A stretch of 64,000 bases of DNA from Achromobacter animicus (GTDB taxonomy: Bacteria > Pseudomonadota > Gammaproteobacteria > Burkholderiales > Burkholderiaceae_B). Made by a program: the position numbers and the translations under genes. The stretch spans positions 496,001 through 560,000 of the forward strand of contig NZ_CADIJM010000002.1 in assembly GCF_902859585.1 (NCBI RefSeq), written 5' to 3'. This document shows positions 24,101-31,983 of the stretch, piece by piece (within the stretch, counting starts at the first letter, position 1; each line of letters begins with the position of its first letter). Below the pieces are notes generated by a model, which saw only the letters and a program-made list of their open reading frames with translations, was not told where the DNA came from and did not search any database.

Positions 24101-24701
24101 CGCGCAGCGCTATCTGGCGGCCGTGGCGGCGGTGCGCACCCGCGAAGCCACGCTGGGCGACAAGCGTCACGAGGTCACGCGCGCCGTGGCCCGCAATCTG
24201 GCCAAGCTCATGACCTACAAGGACGAGTACGAGGTGGCGCGGCTGCATGCCGACCCCGCGTTCAAGGACCGGTTGCGCGCGCAGTTCGAAGGCGAGCCGG
24301 GCCGCGACTACACGCTGCGCTATTACCTGGCGCCGCCGGCGTTGGCGCGCCGCGACGCGCGGGGCCGTCCGCAGAAGCGCGCGTATGGGGCGTGGATGGA
24401 AACGGCGTTCCGATTGCTCGCGCCGATGAAGCGCGTGCGCGGCACGTGGCTGGACGTATTCGGCAGGACGGCCGAGCGCCGCATGGAGCGTCAGCTTGCG
24501 GCGGATTATCTGGCGCTGGCCGAGGAGTTCGCCCGCACGCTGGACGACGGCAACCGCGACGCGGCGCTGGAACTGGCCAACGTGCCGGATGCGATCCGCG
24601 GGTATGGGCATGTGAAGGAAAAGAGCGTGGAGCAGGCGCGCGGCAAACAGGCGGCGCTGTGGGAGCGGTATCGCGCAGGCAAAGCGCGGTTGGCGGCCTG
24701 A
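21165..24701 (+). CDS. Fused indolepyruvate:ferredoxin oxidoreductase
   Basis: An 1178-residue single-chain oxidoreductase that decarboxylates an aryl- or branched-chain 2-oxo acid to the acyl-CoA, passing electrons to ferredoxin. The N-terminal pyruvate-binding region (TAGYVSGYRGSPLGGLDQAL) and the thiamine-diphosphate core (NLGDGTYFHSGLL, YNDAVAMTGGQPVDG) come first; then a cysteine-rich iron-sulfur part (VCEGCGDCSVQSNC, SCNKDFSCVEGFC); then the gamma-type domain (VVVAGVGGTGVVTVGALIG). The start at 21165 has AGGAGAC ahead. Such alpha-gamma fusions occur in aerobic proteobacteria and serve aromatic amino acid breakdown. Cofactor motifs look complete. Confidence 0.93.
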   Translation: MNAPLPPGVADTHGLSLDDKYAQPTGRVYLSGTQALVRLPLMQKQRDQQAGLNTAGYVSGYRGSPLGGLDQALWKAKRHLKANDVVFQPGLNEDLAATAVWGSQQLNLFPGAQRDGVFGMWYGKGPGVDRSVDVLKHANSAGTSAHGGVLMLAGDDHAAKSSSVAHQSEHVLIASGIPVLYPSNVQEYLDYGLHGWAMSRHTGLWVAMKCVTDVVESSASVDVDPSRVQIVLPEDGMPPGGLNIRWPDSPLAQEARLLDHKWYAALAYVRANKLNRVVLDSPNAHFGIMTAGKAYLDVRQALNDLGLDEAACAQAGIRVLKVGCIWPLDAQDAREFATGLKEILVVEEKRQILEYALKEELYNWRDDVRPRVFGKFDERENGGGEWSTPRGGWLLPARYELSPALIARAIAARLEKADLSDALRARIAARLAVIDAKEREASRPTLVEERKPWFCSGCPHNTSTRVPEGSRAVAGIGCHYMAMWMDRNTDTFSQMGGEGVAWLGQKDFTSERHIFANLGDGTYFHSGLLAIRAAIAARARITYKILYNDAVAMTGGQPVDGVLTVPQIAAQMLAEGIVKTVVVTDEPDKYTGALTLPAGIEVHHRKALDDVQRALRDIDGATVLIYDQTCATEKRRRRKRGDYPDPAKRAFINEAVCEGCGDCSVQSNCLSVEPLDTPLGTKRRINQSSCNKDFSCVEGFCPSFVTAEGAVPRKPGKQGGAPALPEAPLPERADIAPGAAYRVVVAGVGGTGVVTVGALIGAAAHIEGKGVTVLDMAGLAQKGGAVLSHVQLANRPEDLHATRVALGEADLVIGCDALVSASPEVLSRLRPDHGRAVVNSSAAPTAAFLSQPAWRFPGAQAQAALTQSTGGHVDFLEAGPLAEALLGDSIYANPLLLGYAWQKGGLPLSLDSLRRAIEINGVSVDKNLDAFELGRQAAHRGADALRPAAAERVVALPETLDALVNRLAAHVRDYQDDAYAQRYLAAVAAVRTREATLGDKRHEVTRAVARNLAKLMTYKDEYEVARLHADPAFKDRLRAQFEGEPGRDYTLRYYLAPPALARRDARGRPQKRAYGAWMETAFRLLAPMKRVRGTWLDVFGRTAERRMERQLAADYLALAEEFARTLDDGNRDAALELANVPDAIRGYGHVKEKSVEQARGKQAALWERYRAGKARLAA

Positions 24702-24861
24702 GCTGGCGGACGGGTCGACCGCGCGCAGCTGCAGCCTGACCGCGCTGGGAGACGACCTGGCCCCGCGATCTGAGCCGCCCGGCCATGCTGGCGCTGCGGG
24801 AGCGTGGTGTACGATCCCCCGTCAATGCGGGGGGCCGTCCCCGCCGCCCGCTGGATCCGCC

Positions 24862-25764
24862 ATGGAAAGCATCCTCCGCAAACTCGACCTGACTTCGCTG
24901 CGCCTCTTTGTGGCGGTCTGCCAGGAGAACAGCATCGCGCGGGCGGCCGAGCGCGAGTTCATCGCGCCTTCCGCCGTCAGCCGGCGCATCGCCGACATGG
25001 AAGCGCTGATCGGCCTGCCGCTGATCGCCCGGCACACCCGCGGCGTCTCGGTGACGCCCGCCGGGCAGACCGTCCTGCGCCATGCCCGCCAGATCATCGG
25101 CGACGTCGAGGCGATGGGGGCGGAGCTGTCGCGCTTCTATGAGGGCGTGAAAGGGCACGTGCGGGTGGTGGCCAACCTGTCGGCCATCGTGCAGTTCCTG
25201 CCCGAGGACGTGGCGGCGTTTCAGCGCCTGTTTCCCGACGTGGACATCGACCTGGAAGAACAGCACAGCCCGGATGTCCTGCGCCTGGTGCGCGAGCGGG
25301 CGGCCGACTTCGGGATCTGCAACCAGATTGCGGGCGCCGATGGGCTGGAACAGTTGCCTTACCGCCGCGACCGGCTGGCCGTCATGCTGCCGTCCAATCA
25401 CCCCAAGGCGTCGGCGCGCCAGCTCAGCCTGCAGGACATTGCCGACGAGACCTTCGTCGGCCTGCGCGAGAACAGCGCGTTGACGCAGCTGCTCGCGGCG
25501 CGGGCCGCGGCGCTGGGCAAGACGTTGTCGGTGAAGATCCGCGTGGCCAGCCTGGACGCGCTGTGCCGGATGACGCATGCCGGTCTGGGCATTGCCGTGA
25601 TGCCGCAGCAGGTCGCGGAGCTGTATCTGCAGGCGCTGGACGTGGTGGTGCGTCCCCTTTCCGATGCGTGGGCACGTCGCCAGCTTTGCATCGTGTTTCC
25701 GAACCAGGCGCAGTTGTCGGCGACCGCCAGCAAACTGGTCAGGTTTTTGGCGCAGCAGGGCTGA
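24862..25764 (+). CDS. LysR-family regulator upstream of a Bug/aconitase pair
   Basis: A 300-residue LysR protein with head LDLTSLRLFVAVCQENSIARAAEREFIAPSAVSRRI and an effector domain (RVVANLSAIVQFLPEDVAAFQR). Same strand as the following Bug receptor and aconitase-type hydratase, so it may regulate them from a cis position, though LysR genes are more often divergent. Confidence 0.87.
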   Translation: MESILRKLDLTSLRLFVAVCQENSIARAAEREFIAPSAVSRRIADMEALIGLPLIARHTRGVSVTPAGQTVLRHARQIIGDVEAMGAELSRFYEGVKGHVRVVANLSAIVQFLPEDVAAFQRLFPDVDIDLEEQHSPDVLRLVRERAADFGICNQIAGADGLEQLPYRRDRLAVMLPSNHPKASARQLSLQDIADETFVGLRENSALTQLLAARAAALGKTLSVKIRVASLDALCRMTHAGLGIAVMPQQVAELYLQALDVVVRPLSDAWARRQLCIVFPNQAQLSATASKLVRFLAQQG

Positions 25765-25837
25765 CGGCCGGCGGCCCTGCTGCGCCGCAAGCAACGCAGC
25801 GACCGAGGCGGTTGCCGCCGCAGCCATGGGCGCCTCC

Positions 25838-25898
25838 CGTCGTCGGAACCCGCCGCCGGAACCCGCCGCCGGAACGCGTCGTCGGAACCCGTCGTCGC
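25838..25898. repeat. 13-bp tandem repeat, about 4.6 copies
   Basis: CGTCGTCGGAACC, CGCCGCCGGAACC, CGCCGCCGGAACG, CGTCGTCGGAACC and a partial copy. The outer and inner units alternate T and C at the same two positions. It lies in the 257-base gap between the LysR gene and the Bug gene. Confidence 0.85.
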
Positions 25899-26021
25899 CA
25901 TTCGCGATGGCGGGGCTGCCGATATGACACTTCGCGGTTGGCGGCCGTCTTCGTATAGTCAAAGCGCGTTCATCGCCGGTACGGGGCATCCAGACCCCGC
26001 TGCGTCCTATACGGAGACATC

Positions 26022-26996
26022 ATGACCCCCACCAGATTGCTCGCGAGCTGTGCGCTCGCGCTTGGCGCCATGTGCGCGGCTGCGGCCGCGTCCGCCGCCG
26101 GCTACCCGGACCATCCGATCCGCCTGATCGTGCCCACGTCGCCCGGCTCGACCGCCGACGTGGTGGCGCGCGTCGTGGCCGATAACCTGGGCAAGACGCT
26201 GGCCCAGCCGATGATCGTGGAAAACCTGGCCGGCGCGGCGGGCATCCCCGGCACACGCCAATTGGTGTCGGCCAAGCCCGACGGCTACACCCTGGGCATC
26301 GTGTCGTCCAACCACGCCATCAACCCCAGCCTGTACAAAAGCCTGCCCTACGACACGGTCAAGGACATCACGCCGATTTCCGTCATCGGCACGACGCCGC
26401 TGGTGGTCGTGGTGGCGGAGAACTCGCCGTACAAGACGATGGACGACCTGCTGAGGGCCGCCCGCGCGCAGCCGGGCAAGATCAATTACGGCTCGTCCGG
26501 CACGGGCAGCGTGCTGCACCTGGCTGGCGAGCTGCTCAAGTCCAAGGCGGGCGTGGACATGATGCATATCCCGTACAAGGGCGGCAACGCGCTGATCACC
26601 GACGTCATGTCGGGACAGATCCAGGTCGCCTTCCTGGCCACGCCGTCCGTGCTGGCGCAGGTGCAGGCAGGCAAGCTGCGCGCATTGGCGGTCAGCACGC
26701 CCGAGCGCCTGGCCATCCTGCCCAACGTGCCCACCTTGGATGAAGCCGGCGTGAAGGGCTATTCGTACGATGCCTGGATCTCGCTGATCGGACCGACCGG
26801 GCTGCCCGCCGATATCGTGCAAAAGCTGCAAGCCGCCACGCACAAGACCATGCAGGAGCCGGCGGTGCTCAAGGCGCTGTCGCCGCAGGGCTTTGTGTCG
26901 CAGGGCACCACGGCGGAACAGGCGGCGCAGACGCTGGCCGCCGAGATCACCAAGAGCCAGACGCTCGTCAAGGCGGCGGGCGTCACCATCGAATGA
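26022..26996 (+). CDS. Bug/TctC-family periplasmic substrate-binding protein
   Basis: A 324-residue Bug receptor with a Sec signal (MTPTRLLASCALALGAMCAAAAASA), RLIVPTSPGSTADVVARVV, MIVENLAGAAGIPG and MHIPYKGGNALITDVMSGQI. The start follows GGAGACATC. Ten bases separate it from the aconitase-type hydratase, so the two form one transcription unit; the receptor probably binds the acid that the hydratase processes. Confidence 0.92.
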   Translation: MTPTRLLASCALALGAMCAAAAASAAGYPDHPIRLIVPTSPGSTADVVARVVADNLGKTLAQPMIVENLAGAAGIPGTRQLVSAKPDGYTLGIVSSNHAINPSLYKSLPYDTVKDITPISVIGTTPLVVVVAENSPYKTMDDLLRAARAQPGKINYGSSGTGSVLHLAGELLKSKAGVDMMHIPYKGGNALITDVMSGQIQVAFLATPSVLAQVQAGKLRALAVSTPERLAILPNVPTLDEAGVKGYSYDAWISLIGPTGLPADIVQKLQAATHKTMQEPAVLKALSPQGFVSQGTTAEQAAQTLAAEITKSQTLVKAAGVTIE

Positions 26997-27006
26997 CCGG
27001 ATTGCC

Positions 27007-29067
27007 ATGACTGCCGTATCTGTACTCGACGCCCCGGCCCGCCTGCTGTTTCTGACGCAGGATCCGTCGCGCGTGACCGCGCAACTGGGCGGCGCGGCGC
27101 TGACGCCGCCCCAGGCCGCGCCGCTGCGCGACGACATCTCCACCGACGAGATCACACCCGTACCGATCCTGACCCACTTCGACGAGAAGCTGGGCCGGTA
27201 TCCGTACACGGGTTTTCGGGCGGGCGACACCCAGCCCATCGGCATCGATGCGATCCGGCAGGCCGGCATCAACGTCGTCGTCGCGGGCAAGCGGTACGGC
27301 AAGGGATCGTCGCGCGAGCACAGTCCGATGGCAGAGAAGTCTGCCGGCGTGCGGCTGGTGATTGCCGAGAGCTTCGAGCGCATCTACCGTCAGAACGCCG
27401 ACAACATCGGGCTCTACACCAGCACCGACATGGGGCTGGTGGCGCGGCTGCAAGGGGGCGAGCGCATCACGGTCGATGAGATCGTGGCGGGACGCGACGC
27501 GCTGGCGGCGGCGATTGTAAGGGCGGGCGGGCTGCTGGCTTTCGGGCAGGCGCAGTTGCGGGATGTGTCGGCGGCGGGTGAACGTCTGGAGGAGGACGGT
27601 CCGGGAACTGGCGCGCCGCAAGCTGGCGTGTCGGGTGTCAGTGATTCCACCGCCGATTCGGCCGCGCCTTCTGTCGGGCCTCCGCTCACGCTCTTCGAGA
27701 AGATCGTCCGGCGCCATCTCTTGAGGACCGCTGCGACCGCGGCCAACCCGCAGCAGGGCGACGGCGTCTTCCTGCGCGCGGACTGGCGCTTCATCCATGA
27801 GTACTACTCCGGCATGGCCGCCCATATGCTGCATGCGCGGTGTGGCCGGCCCCTGCGATTGGTGGACCCCGAACGCATCGTGGTGTTCGAGGACCACACC
27901 TCCTACGTCGAGGAAAGCCCCAACCACGTGCGCGCGGGCATCGTGCCCAACGTGCGCGCCATGTGCCAGGCGCAGCGCGACTTCGCCGACGCCTACGGCC
28001 TGCGCCAGCACCGTACGCTGACCGAGGCCGAGGCCGCGCGCGACACCGGCGCCAACGTGGCCGGCATCTCGCACGCCATGATGGCTGAACACTACGCGCT
28101 GCCGGGGCAGGTCGTTGTGGGCACCGACTCGCACACGCCGCACAGCGGCGCGTTGGGATGCGTGGCCTTTGGTGTGGGCACCACCGACATGGCGAACGCG
28201 TTCGTCACGGGCGCGGTGCGGTTGACGCTGCCGGCCTCGCTGCGCATCGAACTGGACGGTGCGCCTGCGCCCGGCGTTACCGCCAAGGACATAGTGCTGC
28301 ACCTGCTGGCCCTGCCTGAAATCCGCGCGGGCGCCGGCGTGGGCAAGGTGTTCGAGTTTGCCGGCGAGGCCATCGCCAGCCTGTCCATCGACGAGCGGGC
28401 CACGCTGACCAACATGACCGCTGAACTGGGCGGACTGACGGGCATCGTCGCACCCGATGCCGAGACGGCGCGCTTTCTGCGCGAACGCCGCGGCGTGGAT
28501 GCCGCCATCGAACCGTGGATGCGCAGCGATCCAGGCGCCGACTACGCCGCTGTTCTGCGCGTGGACTGCGCGGCGCTGTCGCCGCTGGTGGCGGCGCCCG
28601 GCGATCCGGGCAATGGCGTGCCGCTGTCCAGCCTGACCGCGCGGCCGCGCATCGACATTGCGTATGGCGGCTCCTGTACCGCCGGCAAGCGCGAGGATTT
28701 CGACTACTACCATCAGGTGCTGGCGTGGGCGGTGGCGCGTGGATTGCGGCTGCCGGACGGCGTGACGCTGTATCTGCAGTACGGCACCACGGCCGTGCGC
28801 GACTACTGCGTGGCGCAGGGGTACGACAAGACCTTTGCCGCCGTGGGCGCGCGCATCCTGCAGCCGTCGTGCGGCGCGTGTGCGAACTGCGGGCCGGGGT
28901 CGTCCACCGAGGCGTCTCAGGTGACGATCAGCGCCATCAACCGGAATTTTCCGGGCCGATCCGGCCCCGGCAGCGTGTGGCTTGCCAGTCCGCCAACGGT
29001 CATGGCGAGCGCGCTGGCAGGGGAACTGGCGTCGTTCGCCGAGTTGCAGGCGCGATACGGCGCGTAG
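27007..29067 (+). CDS. Aconitase-superfamily hydratase with swivel domain at the N-terminus
   Basis: A 686-residue fused hydro-lyase. Residues 1-200 resemble the small, swivelling subunit of isopropylmalate isomerase (RDDISTDEITP, YGKGSSREHSP, IAESFERIYRQNADN). A Gly/Ala/Ser-rich linker (about 195-225) leads into a large-subunit-like catalytic domain: FEDHTSYVEE, GTDSHTPHSGALG, GGSCTAGKRED and PSCGACANCGPG, giving three cysteines for a 4Fe-4S cluster. The order small-then-large is the reverse of classical aconitase. It would move a hydroxyl group on a di- or tricarboxylate. The start at 27007 follows the Bug stop by 10 bases. The exact substrate is unknown; a 2-methyl- or alkyl-malate is possible. 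Confidence 0.85.
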   Translation: MTAVSVLDAPARLLFLTQDPSRVTAQLGGAALTPPQAAPLRDDISTDEITPVPILTHFDEKLGRYPYTGFRAGDTQPIGIDAIRQAGINVVVAGKRYGKGSSREHSPMAEKSAGVRLVIAESFERIYRQNADNIGLYTSTDMGLVARLQGGERITVDEIVAGRDALAAAIVRAGGLLAFGQAQLRDVSAAGERLEEDGPGTGAPQAGVSGVSDSTADSAAPSVGPPLTLFEKIVRRHLLRTAATAANPQQGDGVFLRADWRFIHEYYSGMAAHMLHARCGRPLRLVDPERIVVFEDHTSYVEESPNHVRAGIVPNVRAMCQAQRDFADAYGLRQHRTLTEAEAARDTGANVAGISHAMMAEHYALPGQVVVGTDSHTPHSGALGCVAFGVGTTDMANAFVTGAVRLTLPASLRIELDGAPAPGVTAKDIVLHLLALPEIRAGAGVGKVFEFAGEAIASLSIDERATLTNMTAELGGLTGIVAPDAETARFLRERRGVDAAIEPWMRSDPGADYAAVLRVDCAALSPLVAAPGDPGNGVPLSSLTARPRIDIAYGGSCTAGKREDFDYYHQVLAWAVARGLRLPDGVTLYLQYGTTAVRDYCVAQGYDKTFAAVGARILQPSCGACANCGPGSSTEASQVTISAINRNFPGRSGPGSVWLASPPTVMASALAGELASFAELQARYGA

Positions 29068-29361
29068 CCATGCCGGACCGCCCGGATCACTAGGGTTCCC
29101 CCCACTTCGCGCGCCGCGAAGCCCAGCTTCACAAATCCTTAATTGGCAGCCAAACCGGGCTGCGTCAGAGTGCGCAACAGAGAAAACGGCCGCCAGATGC
29201 CGTTTCCGGCCGCGCGCATGGATCTCGCGGCCCGCCGCAAGGCGCCTTCGCACGGAAAAAAACACCCTGTCGACGATGTGAACCCGGGACACACCGGGAG
29301 CTTGCTGATCGGCCGCGCCGTCCGGGCTGCGGCTTACCCCTGTTGGTCCGAGGAGACAACA
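29068..29361. other. Intergenic region with a hairpin
   Basis: No gene seen. CTTCGCG (29105-29111) and CGCGAAG (29115-29121) form a 7-bp stem with a 3-base loop shortly after the hydratase stop, perhaps marking its 3' end. The rest should hold the promoter of the next operon; an A run (29258-29265) is the only striking feature. Confidence 0.4.
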
Positions 29362-30222
29362 ATGAGCAAGAGCTGGAAGGCAATGGTTGGGGCGGTGGCG
29401 GTCATGGCGGGCGGATGGGCACATGCTGCCGACGCGCCGCCGGTGGACGTGAAGCTGATGCAGCTGTCGGTGGGCAAGATCGAGCTGGACAAGGGTTTCA
29501 TGACCGCGATGGTCGACGTGGGCACCAAGATCAAGATTCCGGTGCCGGCCTACGTGATCCAGCACCCGCGCGGCCTGGTGCTGTTCGACACCGGCATGAA
29601 CCAGGCCACGGCCGACGGCAATTGCGCCAATTATTGGGGCCAGGGTCTGTGCGGCGCGTTCAATTCCATCCAGGGCCGCGACGAGGTCATAGACCGCCAG
29701 CTCAAGGCCGCCGGCTTTGACGTGAGCGACGTGAAATACGTCGTGTACTCGCACTTCCACCTGGATCACGCCGGCAACATCAAGATGTTCCCCAAGGCCA
29801 AGCACGTGGTGCAGAAGGCCGAGCTGCGCGCCGCCTGGTGGCCCGAGAAATTCCAGCGCGCGGCCTACGTCATGAAGGACTTCGACACCACGCGGGACTA
29901 CGACTTCATCCAGGTCGAGGGTGACTTCGACCTGTTCGGCGACGGCACCATCGTGCTGCTGGACACAAAGGGCCACACGCAAGGTCACCAGTCGCTGCAG
30001 GTCAAGCTGCCCAAGACCGGCGTCGTGCTGCTGGCGGCCGATGCCATCTACACGGGTGAAAACGAGGCCGGCGTCATTCCCGGCATCACCTGGAACACGG
30101 CGGCGTCCATGCAGGCCATCGACCGTCTCAAGCAGATCCGCGACGCGCGCCAGGGCCAGCTCTGGTACAGCCACGACGCGGAGCAGCACGCGCAGAACGC
30201 CAAGACCAAAGTGTTCGACTAA
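29362..30222 (+). CDS. Secreted metallo-beta-lactamase-fold hydrolase (lactonase-like)
   Basis: A 286-residue protein started at ATG 29362 after AGGAGAC. Residues 1-23 are a signal peptide (VGAVAVMAGGWAHAADA), so it acts in the periplasm. The zinc motif SHFHLDHAG (His131, His133, Asp135, His136), DTKGHTQGHQSLQV, LAADAIY and the late histidine in WYSHDAEQH match the N-acyl-homoserine-lactonase-like branch. It could open a lactone ring or cleave an ester; quorum-signal cleavage is only one option and a periplasmic location is unusual for that. Ten bases separate it from the ABC ATPase, so it belongs to the same operon. Confidence 0.82.
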   Translation: MSKSWKAMVGAVAVMAGGWAHAADAPPVDVKLMQLSVGKIELDKGFMTAMVDVGTKIKIPVPAYVIQHPRGLVLFDTGMNQATADGNCANYWGQGLCGAFNSIQGRDEVIDRQLKAAGFDVSDVKYVVYSHFHLDHAGNIKMFPKAKHVVQKAELRAAWWPEKFQRAAYVMKDFDTTRDYDFIQVEGDFDLFGDGTIVLLDTKGHTQGHQSLQVKLPKTGVVLLAADAIYTGENEAGVIPGITWNTAASMQAIDRLKQIRDARQGQLWYSHDAEQHAQNAKTKVFD

Positions 30223-30232
30223 AAGGCGCGCC

Positions 30233-31273
30233 ATGGAGCCCGCCGTCGCCTTGCACCAGGTCTGCAAGTCGTTCGGATCCCGCCAGGTCCTGGAATCCCT
30301 CAGCCTGTCCGTCAGGCCGGGGGAGATCCTGGGCCTGCTCGGGCCGAACGGCAGCGGCAAGACCACCACGCTGCGCCTGATGGCGGGCTTTTACACGCCC
30401 GACAGCGGGCGCATCACGATTCGCGGACGTGAGCCCGCGCCGGGCCGCGGCAACGCCGACATCGGCTATCTGCCCGAACGCGCGCCGCTCTATGACGCGC
30501 TGACCGTCACGCAGTATCTGGAGTTCGGCGCGGGCGTCAAAGTGCAGGGCGGCGCCAGCGCGCGGCGCCTGGCCATCGAACGCGCCATCGACGGTTTCGA
30601 TCTGCAGGGCGTGGCGCGCTCGGTGATCGGCCGCCTGTCCAAGGGGCAGCGGCAGCGCGTGGGGCTGGCGCAGGCCGTGCTGAACGACCCGCCCGTCCTG
30701 CTGCTGGACGAAGCCACCAACGGCCTGGATCCCGTGCAGATCGTGGAAGCGCGCGCGATGATCCGCCGCTGCGCCGAAGGCCGCGCTGTGGTGTTCAGCA
30801 GCCACTTGATGCAGGAGGTCGAGGCGCTGTGCTCGCGCATTGCGATCCTGCGGCAGGGCCGGTTGGTCGAGGACCAGCCGCTGGGCGAATCGCGGTCGGC
30901 GCTGCAATGGTTGCTGGCGTTGCCCGCCGCCGGGCATGCCGCATTGCACGCGGCGTTGTCCGCGTGTCCGGGCGTGAAGGCTGTGGACATCACGCTGCTG
31001 GATGCCGGCACCAGCAAGTGGCGCGTCACGTGGGACGCCCCGGGTGCAAACGTGACCGGCCACAAGATCGCCAGTGCGACTACAAACGCCGCCAACAACG
31101 CCGCCAACAACGCCGCCAACAACGCGACCAACGCCGCCGCCTGCGACGCCGTCATGCGCACCGCGCTGGCGCACGCGGAACTGCGCGCCGTGCTGCCCGC
31201 GCAGGAAGCGGTCGAGGCCCGCCTGCTGGCGGCGCTGGCGCCTAACGATCCCCCGTTACGGAGACGCGCATGA
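30233..31273 (+). CDS. ABC exporter ATPase, GldA-like
   Basis: A 346-residue ATPase with Walker A GPNGSGKTT, signature LSKGQRQRVGLAQ, Walker B VLLLDEATNGLDP and switch histidine in SSHLMQEVEAL. After the core (about 230 residues) comes a C-terminal extension with an Asn/Ala repeat (TNAANNAANNAANNATNAA). Its gene overlaps the permease gene by ATGA. With the permease and a GldG-like protein it makes a Gld-type complex; in most proteobacteria such systems have no link to gliding and their cargo is unknown. Confidence 0.88.
   Translation: MEPAVALHQVCKSFGSRQVLESLSLSVRPGEILGLLGPNGSGKTTTLRLMAGFYTPDSGRITIRGREPAPGRGNADIGYLPERAPLYDALTVTQYLEFGAGVKVQGGASARRLAIERAIDGFDLQGVARSVIGRLSKGQRQRVGLAQAVLNDPPVLLLDEATNGLDPVQIVEARAMIRRCAEGRAVVFSSHLMQEVEALCSRIAILRQGRLVEDQPLGESRSALQWLLALPAAGHAALHAALSACPGVKAVDITLLDAGTSKWRVTWDAPGANVTGHKIASATTNAANNAANNAANNATNAAACDAVMRTALAHAELRAVLPAQEAVEARLLAALAPNDPPLRRRA
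31085..31132. repeat. 12-bp tandem repeat inside the ABC ATPase gene
   Basis: Three perfect AACGCCGCCAAC units and a fourth variant AACGCGACCAAC, in frame, giving the Asn-Ala-Ala-Asn repeat. Copy number could vary by slippage. Confidence 0.9.
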
Positions 31274-31983
31274 AGGGTTTTGCGGCGTTATACCGCAAGG
31301 AACTGCGCACCGACTTCGGCTCGCCCGTGGCGCTGGCCGTCGTGGCGGTGTTCTGGGCTTTGTCGGGCTATCTGTTCAGCTTCAACCTGTTCTTCGTCAG
31401 CACCGGGCAGATGGTGACGGCGTTTCACAACATGACCATCCTGCTGATGCTGGTGATGCCGCTGGTCAGCATGCGCGCCTTTGCCGAAGAGGCGCGGCAG
31501 GGCACGCTGGAGCTGCTGCTGACGCTGCCGCTGTCGGACTTCACGCTGGTGGCCGCCAAGTTTGCGGCCGGGCTGACCATGCTGGCGCTGATGCTGGCCG
31601 GCACGATGTCGGCGGTGCTGCCGCTGGCCTGGTACGGCCAACCGGACTACGGTCCCATCGTGGGCGGGTACATCGGCGTGTTCCTGTACGGCGCGCTGTT
31701 CCTGGCGATCGGCATTGCCGTGTCCAGCGCCTGCTCGAACCAGATCGTCGCCGCCAGCGCCACGTGGGGCATCCTCGTGCTGTTGTGGTTCATCGACTAC
31801 CCGGCGGCGCTGGATGCGTTTCCGGCGTTGTCGCCTTTCTTCCAGGCCCTGTCGCTGTCGGCGCAGCACGTGGACTTCATCCGGGGCGTGCTGCCCGGAC
31901 CCGCCACCGTCACGCTGGCCAGCGTGGCCGTGCTGGCGTTGATGGTGGCCGCCGTCAACCTGAAGCGCTGGAGGCTGCGATGA
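31270..31983 (+). CDS. ABC-2-type membrane permease, GldF-like
   Basis: A 237-residue integral membrane protein with about six hydrophobic segments (for example VALAVVAVFWALSGYLFSF and MTILLMLVMPLVSMRAFAEE). MRAFAEEARQGTLELLLTLPLS is the conserved cytoplasmic stretch of this permease family. It overlaps the ATPase gene by 4 bases and the GldG-like gene by 4 bases, so the three are tightly coupled in translation. Confidence 0.87.
   Translation: MKGFAALYRKELRTDFGSPVALAVVAVFWALSGYLFSFNLFFVSTGQMVTAFHNMTILLMLVMPLVSMRAFAEEARQGTLELLLTLPLSDFTLVAAKFAAGLTMLALMLAGTMSAVLPLAWYGQPDYGPIVGGYIGVFLYGALFLAIGIAVSSACSNQIVAASATWGILVLLWFIDYPAALDAFPALSPFFQALSLSAQHVDFIRGVLPGPATVTLASVAVLALMVAAVNLKRWRLR

Noticed and set aside
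21177-24611. 1144-codon open frame on the minus strand opposite the indolepyruvate oxidoreductase
   Set aside because: Composition dominated by Arg/His/Gln/Ala/Gly and no domain; antisense shadow of a clear enzyme.
26983-30369. 1128-codon minus-strand frame across the hydratase and lactonase-like genes
   Set aside because: Spans several real plus-strand genes and a gap, low-complexity composition, no ribosome site or motif.
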